A stretch of DNA of 64,000 bases, taken from Oscillospiraceae bacterium. Lineage in GTDB: Bacteria > Bacillota > Clostridia > Oscillospirales > Ruminococcaceae. This document shows positions 9,641-18,216 of this stretch, piece after piece (within the stretch, counting starts at the first letter, position 1; the number at the start of each line of letters is the position of its first letter). The translations under genes and the position numbers were made by a program. The stretch spans positions 165,351 to 229,350 of the forward strand of contig JAJQGJ010000002.1 of NCBI GenBank assembly GCA_021200565.1, in the 5' to 3' direction. The notes beneath the pieces are model-generated. The model ran no database searches. It was not told the DNA's origin and saw only the letters and a program-made list of their open reading frames with translations.

Positions 9641-9860
9641 TGTTTTGTTCCGCTTCGGGAGAATGCTCCGCAAAATATGCTTTCAGCTCCTCAAGAAAGT
9701 CGTCGGTGTCGACTCCATGCACAGCACAAGCCTCGTCAACAGTCTCAAACAGAGCCGCCGGGCAGCTGAAGCAGTGCATCCCGATCTCCATAAACAAATC
9801 CGCACACCCACTGTCATAGGCGACGATGTCATATATCATGGTGTCTTTTGTGATTTCCAT
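9630..9860 (-). CDS. DUF1858 domain protein
   Basis: The 76-residue protein begins MEITKDTMIYDIVAYDSG and contains GMHCFSCPAA, the CxxC centre typical of the small DUF1858/ScdA N-terminal-like family. These proteins are linked to redox or metal handling, though the role of the stand-alone form is unknown. GGAGG lies about 9 nt before the ATG. Its 3' end overlaps trmK by 11 nt, so it probably opens this operon. Confidence 0.85.
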   Translation of the reverse strand: MEITKDTMIYDIVAYDSGCADLFMEIGMHCFSCPAALFETVDEACAVHGVDTDDFLEELKAYFAEHSPEAEQNNAE

Positions 9861-9917
9861 CCTATGTACCTCCTGAAAACTTGCGCTCCCTGCGGTTGAA
9901 CCCTCTCAGAGCAATTT

Positions 9918-9989
9918 TGTAGGGGCGGATATTATCCGCCCGAAACCCGCAATCGGCACTACAGCGGGCGGATAATATCCGCCCCTACA
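9918..9989. repeat. R1 repeat, complete copy
   Basis: Two inverted arms, each containing GGGCGGATATTATCCGCCC or its complement, start with TGTAGGGG and end with CCCCTACA around a 23 nt centre. Each arm is itself a near palindrome, so the transcript could fold either as one long stem or as two hairpins. Confidence 0.85.
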
Positions 9990-10031
9990 CATTTATTTTA
10001 TTATACGCCATTTCTCCGCCCATTTCAACCC

Positions 10032-10063
10032 CAAAAGAAAAATCGGCGGAGAATCTCCGCCGA
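10032..10063 (-). terminator. Terminator after the zinc-ribbon gene
   Basis: On the minus strand TCGGCGGAG pairs with CTCCGCCGA and is followed by TTTTTCTTTT, about 25 nt after the stop codon. Confidence 0.85.
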
Positions 10064-10088
10064 CGAAAGTTTCTTAGTAAGCCACTTT

Positions 10089-10355
10089 TTAGTGCTGTCT
10101 CTGCTTTGCAAAGCAATCGCTGCAATATACAGGGCGGTCATCATGGGGCTTGAAAGGAACTCTTGCTTCTTTACCGCAAGATGCGCAAACAGCTGTGTAA
10201 TACTGCTTGCCCTCGTCCTTCTTGGCTCTTCTGCAATCCTTGCACATCTTAGGCTCGTTCTCAAAGCCCTTCTCTGCATAGAATTCCTGCTCACCGGCTG
10301 TAAAAACGAATTCTTTTCCGCAATTACGGCATACCAACTTCTTGTCTTCGAACAT
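10089..10355 (-). CDS. Small zinc-ribbon protein
   Basis: The 88-residue protein has four CxxC pairs: CRNC (residues 9-12), CKDC (38-41), CASC (57-60) and CSDC (78-81). This makes two zinc knuckles, as in the CxxC-x17-CxxC zinc-ribbon family of small Clostridia proteins. Its partners are unknown. The ATG at 10355 has a GAGGG-type site upstream, and the gene stands alone with its own terminator. Confidence 0.85.
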   Translation of the reverse strand: MFEDKKLVCRNCGKEFVFTAGEQEFYAEKGFENEPKMCKDCRRAKKDEGKQYYTAVCASCGKEARVPFKPHDDRPVYCSDCFAKQRQH

Positions 10356-10502
10356 ATAATTCCCTCACTTCATAGTATTTGCCGTGCGGACTAAACCAGC
10401 AATCAGTGCGTAAAACAATCTTTGCGAATTAGTTAACATGGCTTGTTTTATTATAGAACCCTGGGATTGGGTTTCTACCGAAAAAATCACTGAGGTCTAT
10501 CC

Positions 10503-11024
10503 TCAGCCCCGAAGCTTACGCCTGATTCTCTGAAGAGCATTGTCGACAGATTTCGGAGTTATCTTAAGCTCCCTGGCTGTCTCAGAATGGCTCTTCCCCT
10601 CGAGATAGCACCTGAAAACCTTGCCCTCCAGCTCTGAAAGCCGGCTTTCGGCAAGCTGTCTGAGCTCGTCCGTTTCCTCGCTCGACATGAGAATGCTTTC
10701 GGGAGAGCCCTGGTCTGCAATCTCAAGCTCGTCCATCGGCTCTTCGCTGCCCATGATCCTCTTAGAACGGCGGATAGAATTTATCATCCGGTTATTTATG
10801 CAAGAGTATGCATAAGTCCCGAACGATGCACCCTTCCCCTCGTCGAACGTTCCAACGGCGTTCATAAGACCGATAAGACCCTCTGAGCAGAGGTCGTCAT
10901 AATCAAATCCTCCTGCCGAATAGATTCCGGCAAGGCGCCTCACCGTTTCAAGATGTCTCGATATAAGCTCCGAATAAGCGTGCTCGTCGCCCCTGACAAT
11001 AGTCAGAAGCTCACGTTCGGTCAT
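10503..11024 (-). CDS. Sigma-70 family factor, SigH-like
   Basis: The 173-residue product has region 2 (YDDLCSEGLIGLMNAVGTF, then ASFGTYAYSCINNRMINSIRR) and region 4 (LEGKSHSETARELKITPKSVDNALQRIRRKLR), with no region 1 or 3. It most resembles SigH of Firmicutes, which controls entry into sporulation and post-exponential genes, but it is shorter than the roughly 215 residues usual for SigH. The ATG at 11024 has AGGAG 9 nt upstream. Longer readings enter the ftsZ terminator and ftsZ itself. It has its own promoter downstream of ftsZ. Confidence 0.85.
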   Translation of the reverse strand: MTERELLTIVRGDEHAYSELISRHLETVRRLAGIYSAGGFDYDDLCSEGLIGLMNAVGTFDEGKGASFGTYAYSCINNRMINSIRRSKRIMGSEEPMDELEIADQGSPESILMSSEETDELRQLAESRLSELEGKVFRCYLEGKSHSETARELKITPKSVDNALQRIRRKLRG

Positions 11025-11079
11025 AGCCTGGTACTCCTCTTGCCTCAACCGAACCACCTCGCACTTCGTTTCATCCACT

Positions 11080-11108
11080 ATAATAACATTGCTAAGTGAA
11101 AAAGTCAA
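11080..11108 (-). promoter_or_regulatory. Promoter of the SigH-like gene
   Basis: On the minus strand TTGACT and TATTAT are spaced by 17 nt, about 55 nt upstream of the sigma factor start. Confidence 0.65.
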
Positions 11109-11143
11109 GTAGTAAGAGAAGTATTTGTGAAATTTTTTGAGAC

Positions 11144-11177
11144 AAAAATCCCCGGCAACCAATAGCTGCCAGGGATT
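11144..11177 (-). terminator. Terminator after ftsZ
   Basis: On the minus strand ATCCCTGGCA pairs with TGCCGGGGAT and is followed by TTTTTG, 14 nt after the ftsZ stop. It closes the division cluster. Confidence 0.85.
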
Positions 11178-11190
11178 GAATGTCAGATCA

Positions 11191-12264
11191 TTACTTAAAG
11201 AACTCTCTCCACATGCTGTCGTAGAAGGAGCCGTTATCCTCGGATGAATCCTTTGCAGGTTCTTCGCTCTGGGCTTCCGGCTTTTCCTCGCTTTCCTCTT
11301 CGGGAACAGCATAGGTGTCGAAATCGGATGCGATGACGATGATGTCGATGGTGTCGGAAAGATTCTCGTTGAAGTCGGCACCGAAGATGAGGTCGACATC
11401 TTCAGCGGCAGCCTTGGTGATGGTGTCGGTGAGTTCACTGACGTCGCCGGTTCCGATGTCCTCGCTCATGGTGATGTTGATAAGGAGTCTCTTTGCGCCC
11501 TTGATAGAGGTCTCAAGCAGCGGGCTTGCGATGACCTGCTGAACAGCGTCCGCAACCTTGTCCTTGCCTTCGCCGTGACCGATTGCCATGTGGGCATAGC
11601 CTGCATTCGACATAATCGACTTGACGTCCGCAAAGTCGACGTTGATTTCGCCGTGACGGAGAATAAGCTCGGTTACACTCAGAACTGCAGTCTTGAGAAT
11701 ATCATCAGCCAAGCCGAACGACTGGCGCATTGTGAGGTTCTCTCTGCCTGTCAAAAGCTTCTGGTTCGGGATGACGACCAAGGAGTCTACGTTCTTGACG
11801 AGAGCCTCGATTCCCTTTTCAGCGGATGCAGCCTTCTTCTTTCCTTCAAAGCTGAAAGGCTTTGTAACGACTGCAACGGTGAGGATGCCCATGTCACGGG
11901 CAATCTCAGCTACTACGGGAGCAGCACCTGTTCCGGTTCCGCCGCCCATACCGGCTGTGATGAATATCATATCTGCACCCTTAAGGGTGTCCTGGATTTC
12001 GTCCTTTGATTCCTGAGCGGCTGCTTCGCCAACCTCAGGCTTTCCGCCTGCTCCAAGACCGTGGGTCAGCTTCTGACCGATCTGAATCTTAGAAGTCGCC
12101 TTAGAATTCTTGAGAGCCTGTGCATCGGTGTTAATAGAAATGTACTCAACATTCTGAATTCCCGTCGCTACAATGCAGTTCAAAGCATTTCCTCCGCCGC
12201 CTCCGACTCCGACGACTTTGATTTTTGCAAGGTCAATGCCTTCATTTTCCATGATAAAGCCCAT
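11191..12264 (-). CDS. ftsZ: Cell division protein FtsZ
   Basis: FtsZ is the tubulin-like GTPase that forms the division ring. The 357-residue product has VVGVGGGGGNALN near residue 20, the GTP signature GGMGGGTGTGAAP near 105 and the T7 loop NVDFADVKSIM near 205. The ATG at 12264 has GGAGG 8 nt upstream; a TTG at 12279 would place that site inside the gene. The C-terminus is an acidic linker of about 30 residues ending SFYDSMWREFFK. It lacks the usual IPxFLR-like peptide that binds FtsA, SepF and other partners. It is the last gene of the dcw cluster and has its own promoter. Confidence 0.96.
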   Translation of the reverse strand: MGFIMENEGIDLAKIKVVGVGGGGGNALNCIVATGIQNVEYISINTDAQALKNSKATSKIQIGQKLTHGLGAGGKPEVGEAAAQESKDEIQDTLKGADMIFITAGMGGGTGTGAAPVVAEIARDMGILTVAVVTKPFSFEGKKKAASAEKGIEALVKNVDSLVVIPNQKLLTGRENLTMRQSFGLADDILKTAVLSVTELILRHGEINVDFADVKSIMSNAGYAHMAIGHGEGKDKVADAVQQVIASPLLETSIKGAKRLLINITMSEDIGTGDVSELTDTITKAAAEDVDLIFGADFNENLSDTIDIIVIASDFDTYAVPEEESEEKPEAQSEEPAKDSSEDNGSFYDSMWREFFK

Positions 12265-12315
12265 TTCTACTTCCTCCAATAGTCTATAGTTAATCCCGAG
12301 GGATAATGTTCTTAC

Positions 12316-12373
12316 TGTAATCCGCCCGTGTGTTGAACACCACGTTGGTCGGGCAGATAATATCCGCCCCTAC
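12316..12373. repeat. R1 repeat, degenerate copy in the ftsQ-ftsZ gap
   Basis: The right arm GATAATATCCGCCCCTACA is well kept, while the left arm is reduced to CTGTAATCCGCCCG. It lies between the ftsZ promoter and ftsZ, so it will be transcribed in the ftsZ leader. Confidence 0.7.
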
Positions 12374-12387
12374 ATCTATTCTATATT

Positions 12388-12416
12388 ATTGTATCATGAA
12401 TTTTCCGGTTTGGCAA
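12388..12416 (-). promoter_or_regulatory. Promoter of ftsZ
   Basis: On the minus strand TTGCCA and TACAAT are spaced by 17 nt, about 125 nt upstream of ftsZ, in the gap after ftsQ. Confidence 0.6.
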
Positions 12417-12446
12417 TAGTTTTGTGAGATTATTTCTCGATATTTT

Positions 12447-13334
12447 TTATGGCTCTGTCTCTTCTGAGGCTTCAGTCTCTGAGACTTCGTTTCCTGCCAT
12501 GTCTGCTACCTTGTCTTTACTCTGTTCAAGCTCCTCGAGTCCCTCATCGGGTATAAACGACACTCCCGAGGAGGAGCTTATATAGATAAGCTCGCCGCTT
12601 GCATCGGCATCAAGATTTGCCTCGATGATTGTGATGAGATACCTCATCTTGTATTCATAGTCAAGTGAGCTTCCGAAATCTATTATGATTCTCCCGCCGC
12701 CATAGCTCATCGTTATGTCGGTACGGTCGGTAATGTCGATATAGTCAATCTTTCCAGGGCAGATGTCGTCGATGACGTCAAGAAGGTTCATGATAATAGA
12801 CTTCTTGTTTTCATCAGAGGACGTGAATTCGTCCCCCAGAGAAACGTCGATAAGGTCGAGCCCGTAAATCTGCAGAAGCTCCTCGTTCGGCTCAGCCTGC
12901 TCGGTTGAAAGGTATCTTCCACTCCGGCTGATGACGGCGTATCGGTTCCCTTCATACTGGCAGCAGGCGAACTCCTCAGCCTCGGTTATCTCAATGACGA
13001 TAGTGTCAGGCAGCTCTCTTGAAACGCTGACATCGTCGATATATATGAGTGCCTTTTTGATTCTCTGCCCAGTCGCACTGAGGTCGATGTTATAGAGGTT
13101 TTCACTGTCCCCGAGTCCTGCCGCTGCAAGGATTTCGGAGTTTGAATAGCGTGAGTTTCCCGAAATCTCGTAGTTCTCGACCTTGAAGAAAACCGTTCTT
13201 GAAAGGATATAGAGGATAATAACTGCGACAACAAACAGCAAAAGATAGTAAAGCGACATGTTGCCACGACGTCTGCGCCTTTTTTTGCGTCTGCGCTGAC
13301 CAGACTGTGGATTTGTCTTTACAACGTCCTGCAC
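12447..13334 (-). CDS. ftsQ: Cell division protein FtsQ/DivIB
   Basis: FtsQ/DivIB is a bitopic membrane protein that links divisome subunits. The 295-residue product has a very basic cytoplasmic tail (RRRKKRRRRR near residues 14-23), one membrane segment (about 28-47), a POTRA domain starting at VENYEISGNSRYS, and a beta domain. The C-terminal 30 residues are acidic and rich in Glu and Ser. The start is GTG at 13334, with GGAGG 8 nt upstream. It lies directly after murA. Confidence 0.92.
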   Translation of the reverse strand: MQDVVKTNPQSGQRRRKKRRRRRGNMSLYYLLLFVVAVIILYILSRTVFFKVENYEISGNSRYSNSEILAAAGLGDSENLYNIDLSATGQRIKKALIYIDDVSVSRELPDTIVIEITEAEEFACCQYEGNRYAVISRSGRYLSTEQAEPNEELLQIYGLDLIDVSLGDEFTSSDENKKSIIMNLLDVIDDICPGKIDYIDITDRTDITMSYGGGRIIIDFGSSLDYEYKMRYLITIIEANLDADASGELIYISSSSGVSFIPDEGLEELEQSKDKVADMAGNEVSETEASEETEP

Positions 13335-13363
13335 TTTGCCGTCCTCCTCTCAAGATTTGTCTG

Positions 13364-14623
13364 TCATATTCTCCTTATATCCGCTCCGACTGATGATAAA
13401 GCCGTTTCGATGCTTTCATAGCCACGGTCTATATAGTGTACGTTTGAAATTTCCGACTGTCCCTCTGCACCAAGTGCCGCAACAACCAGCGCCGCACCAG
13501 CTCTCAGGTCAAAAGCTCTGACCTTGGCGCCGCAAAGGCTCTTTACTCCCTCGATGACCGCAACCTTTCCCTCAGCCTTGATGTTTGCACCCATCCGTCT
13601 CAGCTCCGGAGCCGCCATGAAGCGGTTTTCGAAGATGTTTTCAACAATCACGCTCGTTCCCGCCGATTTACTCAGCGCTGCCATCACAATCGGCTGGCAG
13701 TCGGTTGGAAATCCCGGATACGGCATCGTGCGAATGGTTCTCACCGCCGTTATCGGCTTGCGTGCGCTGATAAAAATCTTGTCGTCATACGGATAAACTC
13801 CGCATCCCATCTCCGAGAAGACTGACATGCAGGAATACATATCCGATGGTCGGACACCCTTAAGCATCAGCTCGCCATGCGTGACAGCAGCCGCACCCAT
13901 ATAGGTTGCCGCCTCGATTCTGTCCGGCATGACCGAATATTCGCAGCCGTGAAGCTCGGGGACGCCGTTTATAACAAGCGTCGACGTTCCTTGACCGGAG
14001 ATTTCAGCCCCGCATTTTGTGAGATACCCTGCCAGGTCTGCTATTTCCGGCTCCCGGGCAGCATTGCGGATGACCGTTTCGCCCGCTCCCAGTGCCGAAT
14101 AGAGCATTATATTCTCAGTCGCTCCGACTGACGGAAGCGAAAGCGTTATATCTGCATTTGCAGGACGGACTCCCGCAGTGCAGTCCAATATTCCGTGATC
14201 AACTGTTATCCTGACGCCGAGCCGTCTTAGTGCTTCCAGATGCAGATCTATCGGTCTCGGTCCAAGCTCGCACCCGCCTGGAAATGACAGTCTGCAGTGC
14301 CCTACTCTTCCCAGAATTGCGCCCAAAAACACAATCGAAGAACGCATCTCGTGCATAAGCCCGTCGGAAACAGTATCTCCGTTGGCATCAGCTGAATTCA
14401 CAGTCACGGTGCTCCCCTCATGCGAAATTTCACAGCCAAGAGACCTGAGAATCCGCATAGCGGCAAAGGCATCGGAAAGGGATGCACTATTATGTACTAC
14501 GCTTATATTTCCGCATAAAAGCGTCGCCGCAAGTATCGGCAATACGCTGTTCTTCGCTCCGTGAACTCTGATTTCGCCCGTGAGTCTCCTGCCGCCCTCA
14601 ACCAAAAGCCTGCTACTCTCCAT
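13364..14623 (-). CDS. murA: UDP-N-acetylglucosamine 1-carboxyvinyltransferase
   Basis: MurA transfers enolpyruvate from PEP to UDP-GlcNAc, the first committed step of peptidoglycan synthesis. The 419-residue product has the substrate motif HGAKNSVLP (residues 21-29) and PGGCELGPRPIDLH, in which Cys118 is the residue attacked by fosfomycin, so the enzyme should be sensitive to that drug. The ATG at 14623 has GGGAG 9 nt upstream. A TTG at 14638 gives a longer reading that would include the ribosome site. Confidence 0.96.
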   Translation of the reverse strand: MESSRLLVEGGRRLTGEIRVHGAKNSVLPILAATLLCGNISVVHNSASLSDAFAAMRILRSLGCEISHEGSTVTVNSADANGDTVSDGLMHEMRSSIVFLGAILGRVGHCRLSFPGGCELGPRPIDLHLEALRRLGVRITVDHGILDCTAGVRPANADITLSLPSVGATENIMLYSALGAGETVIRNAAREPEIADLAGYLTKCGAEISGQGTSTLVINGVPELHGCEYSVMPDRIEAATYMGAAAVTHGELMLKGVRPSDMYSCMSVFSEMGCGVYPYDDKIFISARKPITAVRTIRTMPYPGFPTDCQPIVMAALSKSAGTSVIVENIFENRFMAAPELRRMGANIKAEGKVAVIEGVKSLCGAKVRAFDLRAGAALVVAALGAEGQSEISNVHYIDRGYESIETALSSVGADIRRI

Positions 14624-14687
14624 CTCAACCGCTCCCAAAACATGATGTTATAGAGCATAATATGATGGAATGGGGGAATGGGTGATT

Positions 14688-14734
14688 TGTAGGGCTCCTG
14701 CGAGAGATTCGAGCGGATAATATCCGCCCCTACA
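14688..14734. repeat. R1 repeat, partial, overlapping the murG stop
   Basis: The right arm AGCGGATAATATCCGCCCC plus TACA is intact and the left arm is reduced to TGTAGGGCTCC. Read on the minus strand, its TGTAGGGG supplies the TAG stop codon of murG. Confidence 0.75.
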
Positions 14735-15863
14735 TATTCAATACTTCCTCAATAACTGCCCCGACCCTGTCCGGCGTATCCTTGATATAAAGCTTAGCTG
14801 CGTTAGCCGACAGCTCTTCAAGCCTCTTCGGGTCATGAATCAGCTCGCTGACCGTCTGGATAAGAAGCTCGCTCGTCAGATCCTTCTGCTCGAACATGAT
14901 AGCGGCACCGGCATCGGAAAGAACCTTTCCGTTATAGAACTGATGGTTCTCTGCCACTATCGGCGACGGAACCAGGATTGAGCCGCAGCCGACGGCTTCA
15001 ATTTCTGTAAGAGCCCCCGCACCGCAGCGGCTGATGATGAGGTCAGCAGCCTCCATGCAGGTGGACATGTTGTCGATGTACTCTTTGACGATGAAGTTCG
15101 GGTGCTCCGATAGATTCACGCCGTTGGTCTGAAGCGACGCCGCAAAGCTTCCTCTGCCGTTTTTGCCGTAGGAATGGATGTGGCTTATCTTGATATTATT
15201 CTCGCAGTACCATGCGATCAGGTCTGAAACCGTTTCGTTGATTCTTCCGGCTCCGAGGCTTCCTCCTGTTGAAAGGATGCAGAGCTGATCTGTCGGCAGC
15301 CCGAGAGCTTTCTTGGCTTCGGTTTTTGAGAGCCTGTCCACAAAGCCGTGTCTCACGGGAAGACCGGTCACAATGCACTTCTCACTCTCTTTTATATATT
15401 CCTTTGCACGCTCGACTGTGAGCATGACCCTGTCGGCTTTTTTCGCAAGAATCTTGGTGGTAACTCCCGGAAAAGCGTTCTGCTCGTGGATGACCGTCTT
15501 GATTCCCATTGCCGCCGCCTTGTGAACAATAGGCTCGCAGGCATAGCCGCCGGTTCCGATGACGATGTCCGGCTTGAAGTCGTCAATAATCTTCTTCGCC
15601 TTGTGCCCGGATTCTAAGAAATACTTCGTTGCGACGGCATTTCTCTTGATATTATTAAGGCTAATCTTTCTCTGAAATCCCGCAACCTCCATCGAAACGA
15701 ATCGGATTCCCTCCTGCTCGACAAGCTTTTTCTCGATTCCGTTGGGAGTACCGACATATAAAAATTCGGCGTCGGGATGATGAGCTTTAATTATCTCATA
15801 GATGGCAATGGCGGGGTTGACGTGCCCCGCTGTTCCTCCGCCGGAAAGTATCACTTTTAGCAT
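14730..15863 (-). CDS. murG: UDP-GlcNAc:lipid I N-acetylglucosamine transferase
   Basis: MurG adds GlcNAc to lipid I to make lipid II on the inner face of the membrane. The 377-residue GT28-family product has GGGTAGHVNPAI at residues 8-19 and the UDP-binding region SRCGAGALTEIEAVGCGSILVP near 275-296. GGAGA lies about 7 nt before the ATG. The protein ends EEVLNM, and its TAG stop lies in an R1 repeat, so the original 3' end may have been changed by the insertion. Confidence 0.95.
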   Translation of the reverse strand: MLKVILSGGGTAGHVNPAIAIYEIIKAHHPDAEFLYVGTPNGIEKKLVEQEGIRFVSMEVAGFQRKISLNNIKRNAVATKYFLESGHKAKKIIDDFKPDIVIGTGGYACEPIVHKAAAMGIKTVIHEQNAFPGVTTKILAKKADRVMLTVERAKEYIKESEKCIVTGLPVRHGFVDRLSKTEAKKALGLPTDQLCILSTGGSLGAGRINETVSDLIAWYCENNIKISHIHSYGKNGRGSFAASLQTNGVNLSEHPNFIVKEYIDNMSTCMEAADLIISRCGAGALTEIEAVGCGSILVPSPIVAENHQFYNGKVLSDAGAAIMFEQKDLTSELLIQTVSELIHDPKRLEELSANAAKLYIKDTPDRVGAVIEEVLNM

Positions 15864-15878
15864 AATATTTCTCCAATC

Positions 15879-17156
15879 CTAAATATTTTCGCACTGCCGG
15901 GAAACTCCCAATATTACTCCCATCTCGACAAGCTGAATCATCAAAGCCGAGCCGCCGTAGCTGAAGAACGGGAGAGTAACGCCGGTGTTCGGAAAAGCAT
16001 TGCAGGCTACACCTATATTGAGTATCGCCTGAAGCCCTATCTGAAACGTTATCCCGGCTGTGATGAGCATTCCGAACTTGTCGGGAGCCTTCCTTGCTAT
16101 CCGGAAGCCACGATATATAAACAGTGCAAAGAGAATTACAACAACCAATCCGCCGATGTAGCCTAATTCTTCGACTATTACGGCAATAATCATATCGTTC
16201 TGAGCTTCAGGAAGCCAGAGATATTTCTGCCTCGATTCGCCGAAGCCTAAGCCAAACCATCCGCCAGAGCCTATTGCAATGAGCGACTGCATCGTCTGCC
16301 AGTTGTCGTCGTCAATGACTCCTTCTTCGATTGTGTCCATACTGTTAAGTCGGTCAGAGATATATGAGAGTCCGCCCTCTCTTGTCGCAGCATAGACGAG
16401 CAGCACCGCAATTCCTCCGACAGCGACAATCATGAACATCTTGAAGACGTCCCTATAGGGTATTCCCGAAAGCAGCACCACGCAGAACCAAAGCGTTCCC
16501 ATGATGAGAAGTCCGGAAATATGCCTCTGCAGAACCATATTGAGGCAGACGGCTGCCAACGATGCAAGAAGCGGCGTGTATTTTTTCAGGAACGGCTTGT
16601 TCACCTGCTTCGGGTTTTCGACAAGCCGGACGCTGAGAAACGCAGTAAAGATGATGAGAACCGGCTTCATAGCCTCCGACGGCTGGAATGAAAATGAGCC
16701 TATCTCAATCCATCGCCTTGCACCGGCGTTTTCCGTTCCGAATAACGAGGTATACGAGAGCAGCACAAACATAGCGAGGTAGCCTAGGGCGATGACGTTT
16801 GAATTCGAGAGAATATGGTAGTCGAAAAACGACACAAACAGCATCACGACAACTCCGATGATAGCCGCAATTCCCTGGGTTCTGACAAATCTGTAGCCGT
16901 CGTCGTAGTAGGTAAGTCCTTCGATATAGCTCGCCGAGAAGACCATGATGAGCCCATATACGAGCATGACGATAACAATGACAAAGAAGACGGGATCCAT
17001 GCTGCCGTCGATGAGCCTTAGCTTCGGCTCACGAATCTTCTTCGCCTTCTTAGCTTCCTTTTTAGCCTTCCTGCCCGTGCCTTTGGTAACGGTAATAGTC
17101 CTCGAAGAGCCATCAACGCCCGAGCCGATTATGTAGTTTGTTCTTTTTTCAGCCAA
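15879..17156 (-). CDS. ftsW: SEDS-family peptidoglycan polymerase FtsW
   Basis: The 425-residue product is a multi-pass SEDS glycosyltransferase that works with a class B PBP at the septum. After a basic cytoplasmic extension of about 50 residues (KAKKEAKKAKK) there are about ten membrane segments. The conserved NTGVTLPFFSYGGSALM block lies near the C-terminus and WLPEAQNDMIIAVI in the large loop, which fits FtsW. The start is TTG at 17156, with GGAGG about 9 nt upstream. RodA is the alternative, but the position in the dcw cluster favours FtsW. Confidence 0.92.
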   Translation of the reverse strand: MAEKRTNYIIGSGVDGSSRTITVTKGTGRKAKKEAKKAKKIREPKLRLIDGSMDPVFFVIVIVMLVYGLIMVFSASYIEGLTYYDDGYRFVRTQGIAAIIGVVVMLFVSFFDYHILSNSNVIALGYLAMFVLLSYTSLFGTENAGARRWIEIGSFSFQPSEAMKPVLIIFTAFLSVRLVENPKQVNKPFLKKYTPLLASLAAVCLNMVLQRHISGLLIMGTLWFCVVLLSGIPYRDVFKMFMIVAVGGIAVLLVYAATREGGLSYISDRLNSMDTIEEGVIDDDNWQTMQSLIAIGSGGWFGLGFGESRQKYLWLPEAQNDMIIAVIVEELGYIGGLVVVILFALFIYRGFRIARKAPDKFGMLITAGITFQIGLQAILNIGVACNAFPNTGVTLPFFSYGGSALMIQLVEMGVILGVSRQCENI

Positions 17157-17190
17157 AGCGTTCGCCTCCCCCCTAATTACGCATTACGAA

Positions 17191-18210
17191 TTACGAATTA
17201 CGAATTGAAAGATATGTTGCCAATATCCCCAGCGCCCCAGCAGCCAATGTCACCCCCGAGAACACCCAGAGTATCTTATATTCGCTCCAGCCGCAGAGCT
17301 CGAAGTGGTGGTGAATCGGTGCCATTTTGAAGACACGCTTGTGCCTTATCTTGAAGCTTAAAATCTGGATGACGTCGGAGAGCATTTCCACGACATAGAT
17401 GATTCCGACGAGCGGCATAAGGAGCTCGAGCCCCGATGCCATTCCCATTGCGACAACTGCGCCGCCAAGGAACATCGAGCCGGTGTCGCCCATGAAGACC
17501 TTTGCGGGGTGCAGGTTCCAGATAAGAAATCCTAAGCATCCTCCCGCAACCGCCATCGAAAATGCGCTCATCTCCCAATTATCAAGGAGCACAAATATAA
17601 GTACAAACGCAAGAGAATATACAGTCGTGACCGAGCCAAGAAGCCCGTCGACGCCGTCAGTGAAGTTGACGGCATTCACCAAAAGATAGATGCACACGCC
17701 CATCAGCGGATAGTAGAACCAGCCGAAGTTGACTTCCCCGATGAACGGGAATACAACCGAGGTTGTGTTGCCCAAGAAATAGAGAGCCACAAGATACCCG
17801 ACAACTATCACAACCTGCATGACAGTCTTCGCCTTGACGCTAAGTCCCAGATTTCTCTTCTTGACTACCTTGATATAGTCGTCAATGAAGCCAACCAGCA
17901 TGAAAAGCATCGCAATGCCGACGGCAAGCAACAGCTTCCAGCCCGCATTTTCGGGAGTGTCTATCATGTGAGCTGAGCGGTATGCCTTTATAATCAGGTA
18001 ACCGATCCATGTGCATATCGGAACTGACACGATAAACATGAACCCGCCCATAAGAGGAGTTCCCTCTTTGGACTTATGCCAGGCAGGACCTATATCGAGT
18101 ATATGTGACCCCGCTTTGAGCTTTCTGAGATATGGAATCAATATGACCCCCAGCGCCCCGGCAATAATGCAGGACAGAATTCCGACTATAATGTTAATCC
18201 AATATGGCAT
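17191..18210 (-). CDS. mraY: Phospho-N-acetylmuramoyl-pentapeptide-transferase
   Basis: MraY moves phospho-MurNAc-pentapeptide onto undecaprenyl phosphate to give lipid I. The 339-residue membrane protein has ten predicted segments and the family motifs VGFIDDYIKV (near residue 101), NAVNFTDGVDGLLG (near 177) and FMGDTGSMFLGG (near 239), with a histidine-rich APIHHHFE near 302-309. AAGGAT lies before the ATG. Short tandem copies of TTCGTAA overlap the last codons. Confidence 0.96.
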   Translation of the reverse strand: MPYWINIIVGILSCIIAGALGVILIPYLRKLKAGSHILDIGPAWHKSKEGTPLMGGFMFIVSVPICTWIGYLIIKAYRSAHMIDTPENAGWKLLLAVGIAMLFMLVGFIDDYIKVVKKRNLGLSVKAKTVMQVVIVVGYLVALYFLGNTTSVVFPFIGEVNFGWFYYPLMGVCIYLLVNAVNFTDGVDGLLGSVTTVYSLAFVLIFVLLDNWEMSAFSMAVAGGCLGFLIWNLHPAKVFMGDTGSMFLGGAVVAMGMASGLELLMPLVGIIYVVEMLSDVIQILSFKIRHKRVFKMAPIHHHFELCGWSEYKILWVFSGVTLAAGALGILATYLSIRNS

Positions 18211-18216
18211 GATTTT

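Noticed and set aside
11025-11438. Longer sigma factor starting inside ftsZ
   Set aside because: The extra residues are an out-of-frame reading of the ftsZ tail and terminator; the ATG at 11024 has a good ribosome site and its own promoter.
17157-17205. Tandem TTCGTAA copies at the mraY end as a regulatory array
   Set aside because: Only three short units, partly inside the mraY coding end; no further support.
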